Below are positions 62,007 to 64,000 of a DNA stretch of 64,000 nt, in pieces. This stretch comes from Streptomyces sp. V1I1 (GTDB lineage: Bacteria; Actinomycetota; Actinomycetes; Streptomycetales; Streptomycetaceae). The DNA lies in the NCBI RefSeq assembly GCF_030817355.1, contig NZ_JAUSZH010000001.1, positions 5,766,501 to 5,830,500 of the forward strand, written 5' to 3'. How positions within the stretch are numbered: position 1 is the stretch's first letter; the number at the start of each line of letters is the position of its first letter. The notes under the pieces are model-generated. The model was not told the origin of the DNA. It made no database searches and was given only the letters and a program-made list of their open reading frames with translations. The translations under genes and the position numbers were made by a program.

Positions 62007-64000
62007 ACAACCACATTCAACGGCGTGCCCTCACCATCGTCAGCAGCATTCTCCTGGTGCTGCAGACGCTTGTGTTCCTCGGACCCGCGCACGCATGGGC
62101 GGGCGAAGACCAAGCAGTCGACACCGGCTTCGAGCCGCACAACGCGACGGCCAATCCCCGGAAGCCGTCACAGGTCGCCGTCATGCGGGGATGTACCGTC
62201 CGCATCGACAACAACTTCGGTAAAGACGGCTTCCCGATCACGCGGTCGTCGACCCTCGCGTGTTCCGGGGACCCGTCCCTCGCCTTCGACTCACAGGGGC
62301 GCCTGTTCGTCACTCATCTCTCGGACGATCTGAACACCACCGCCAATCGCTTCGGGGTGGGGGTCGCTCAGATCACCGACCTGACGACGACGGGGAACCA
62401 GAATTACACCCCCGACCAGGTGAGCGGGAACAGCCCGAACAACCACGACAAGCAGTGGCTGGTGGCCGACGCCAACCCCACCAGCCCATACCGGGACAAC
62501 CTCTACATCGTCTGGACACACCTCGGCGCCCCATGGCAGATCCAGTTCTCCCGCTTGGAGAACGGCAGCACGATCTGGTCGCCGCCGAGCGTCCTCTCCA
62601 CGGCCGGAGAGGGGAACGTCTGGCCCTCCCACGCGGCCGTCGGCCCGAACGGCGACCTCTACGTTGCCTACCACGCCAACGGGTGCAACGAGGGGGCCGA
62701 CGGGGCGCCCGGCCAGGGCACCACACAGCTCCTCCGCGACGGCTCCGGCGGGGCCGATTTCGCCGCCGGTACGGTCCCGCAGAAGACCGCGGCGTTCGGG
62801 GCGGGGCAGGCCACCGTCACCTGCAACGTGCAGGACACCCCGGGCGGTGACATCCCGGGGGCCGACTTCTGGCTCCAGGGCAGCATGCAACCCTGGATCC
62901 TCCCCGACCCGGCCCGGCCGGGGAACGTCTACGTCGTCGCCAACGACGACCCCAACGACGCCTTCGGGAACGGCGACGACGCCGACGTCGTCATCGCCCG
63001 CTCCACGGACAACGGGCAGACCTTCACCCGGGGCAGGGTCGACCACGGGCCGGGCCAGACCTTCGCCGTGATGCCCACCGCCCACATCGACCAGGACGGC
63101 AACGCGGTCGTCACCTGGTACGACAACCGCAGCGGCGAGACCAACGGCGGCACCGGGCCGAACGGGAGCAACAACTTTCTGCTGGAGCTCTACGGCACTA
63201 CGAGCCGGGACGGCGGGCAGACCTGGGCGCAGGACTTCCGGGTCAGCGACTCCCCCTTCGACCCCGACCTCAATGCCCCCTGCCGCTTCAGCTGCGCCGC
63301 CGGCTCCACCCAGCAGACCCTGCGCATCGGCGAGTACAACGGCGTGTGGACGGTCGACGGGATCGGCTACGCGACCTGGACCGGTAACGCCACCCCACCG
63401 GCGGGCGGTAACCCGGCCGCGGGAGCGCAGACCACCTACTACGACACGTTCTCGATGCTCGGAGCCTTCCCCGACACATTCGAACCGAACGAGGCGACCG
63501 ACACCGCCGTCGCCGCCGCACTCGGCTCGAACGACAGGTTCAACCAGGGCCGGCTCACCCTGCACAGCGCGACCGACGTCGACTTCTTCAGGGTCGAGGC
63601 CCGCCACACCGGACACCTGCACGCCGGAATCGCCTTCAACGAGGTGATCTCCGAGCTCCAGGTGCGCGCGTACGACAGGTTCGGCAACGAGGTCGGCACC
63701 GGAACCATCGCGGAGACCAGGCCGGGCAGCTCGACCAGCAAGCTCGCGATCCCGGTCGTCAAGGACCAGCCGTACTTCATCGCGGTCAGCGACAGCGGCA
63801 TCAGCGACCCGACCGAGCCGGGTCAGGCATCACCGACCGATCCGCCGGAAGCGACCTACGACCTCACCATCGTCAACCGCGCGGCCCCCGAACCCTTTGG
63901 CCTCGACCTCAAGCGCGAGTCGGACTCGGGCCGGATCGACAACGACGACGTCACCAATGTCGCCGGACCGGAGATCCTCCTCAGAGTCGACGACTCGGAG
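62000..64000 (+). CDS. Large secreted beta-propeller protein with PPC-type domain (3' end outside window)
   Basis: From ATG 62000 the frame is open to the window end (667 codons, no stop). A signal peptide (ALTIVSSILLVLQTLVFLGP, then AHA) ends near residue 32. The body has sialidase/BNR-like features: SLAFDSQGRLFVTHL, AAVGPNGDLYVAYHANG, VVIARSTDNGQTFTRG and TTSRDGGQTWAQDF (Asp-box type repeats). From about residue 490 a pre-peptidase C-type domain begins (DTFEPNEATDTAVAAALGSN, DVDFFRVEARHTGHLHAGI). It is exported and may bind or degrade glycans, but no catalytic set can be confirmed. Confidence 0.88.
   Translation, partial: MLNNHIQRRALTIVSSILLVLQTLVFLGPAHAWAGEDQAVDTGFEPHNATANPRKPSQVAVMRGCTVRIDNNFGKDGFPITRSSTLACSGDPSLAFDSQGRLFVTHLSDDLNTTANRFGVGVAQITDLTTTGNQNYTPDQVSGNSPNNHDKQWLVADANPTSPYRDNLYIVWTHLGAPWQIQFSRLENGSTIWSPPSVLSTAGEGNVWPSHAAVGPNGDLYVAYHANGCNEGADGAPGQGTTQLLRDGSGGADFAAGTVPQKTAAFGAGQATVTCNVQDTPGGDIPGADFWLQGSMQPWILPDPARPGNVYVVANDDPNDAFGNGDDADVVIARSTDNGQTFTRGRVDHGPGQTFAVMPTAHIDQDGNAVVTWYDNRSGETNGGTGPNGSNNFLLELYGTTSRDGGQTWAQDFRVSDSPFDPDLNAPCRFSCAAGSTQQTLRIGEYNGVWTVDGIGYATWTGNATPPAGGNPAAGAQTTYYDTFSMLGAFPDTFEPNEATDTAVAAALGSNDRFNQGRLTLHSATDVDFFRVEARHTGHLHAGIAFNEVISELQVRAYDRFGNEVGTGTIAETRPGSSTSKLAIPVVKDQPYFIAVSDSGISDPTEPGQASPTDPPEATYDLTIVNRAAPEPFGLDLKRESDSGRIDNDDVTNVAGPEILLRVDDSE

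Noticed and set aside
60068..62140. 690-codon minus-strand frame covering the EI24 gene and the REP-like region
   Set aside because: It is antisense to a clear membrane protein and runs through palindromic repeats without any domain.
1..64000. CRISPR arrays, insertion sequences, integrases or prophage genes
   Set aside because: No regularly spaced repeats with unique spacers, no transposase or recombinase motifs and no phage structural genes were seen, despite the accessory character of 15-44 kb.

Overview
The window is high-G+C actinobacterial DNA, almost certainly a Streptomyces chromosome. Indicators are codon third positions close to saturation with G/C, GTG starts, -10 boxes lying directly against start codons, an HrdA-type sigma factor next to dnaG, a short MreB-like (Mbl-type) gene, an AfsR/SARP-type regulator, and families typical of Streptomyces (SCO2400-like, DUF6131). 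From memory, the outer parts resemble the S. coelicolor region containing dnaG, hrdA and mbl. I could not run any search, so synteny is an inference.

Layout. 0-14.5 kb is core: a DinB-like protein, a SanA/YdcF-type membrane protein, a sirohydrochlorin chelatase-like protein, dgt, a ferredoxin reductase, dnaG, an HrdA-like sigma factor, a heterodimeric ABC exporter, a xylulokinase and a small membrane-anchored protein. At 14.6-15.05 kb lie two tRNA-Asn genes and one CAU-anticodon tRNA.

15-44 kb is accessory and patchy. It holds a vapBC pair with a palindromic operator, a damaged DUF6177-like gene, a fatty-acid desaturase and a DUF6131 microprotein. Next come a secreted four-cysteine peptide with its own promoter and terminator, and a tightly coupled MacAB-type export operon. 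A deletion scar then joins a broken substrate-binding-protein gene to a headless FMN reductase. Beyond that are a DUF4394 protein, a frameshifted AfsR-like regulator, a vapC remnant, a PRC-barrel/DUF6131/two-helix membrane protein group, an AraC regulator and a response regulator. The response regulator sits beside a ketosynthase and two tandem fatty acyl-AMP ligases, the first of which has lost key ATP-site residues. A GAF-SpoIIE phosphatase closes this part.

44.4-48.4 kb is a molybdate locus: a molbindin, an HTH-TOBE regulator, ModA, and a ModB-ModC fusion that carries a frameshift. 48.7-64 kb returns to mostly core-like genes: a sigma-like/zinc-finger/lectin membrane protein, a VOC protein, LysE, an Mbl-like actin, a MarR regulator with an NADP-dependent oxidoreductase and Ohr, an M14 peptidase, an EI24 membrane protein, and a large secreted propeller/PPC protein running off the end.

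A recurring theme is single-base indels splitting otherwise well-conserved genes (ABC substrate-binding protein, AfsR-like, ModBC, probably DUF6177-like). This could be real decay in accessory DNA or indel error in G/C runs. The most promising new biology is the secreted peptide next to the MacAB-type operon, and the ketosynthase plus active/degenerate FAAL pair, which has no carrier protein nearby.
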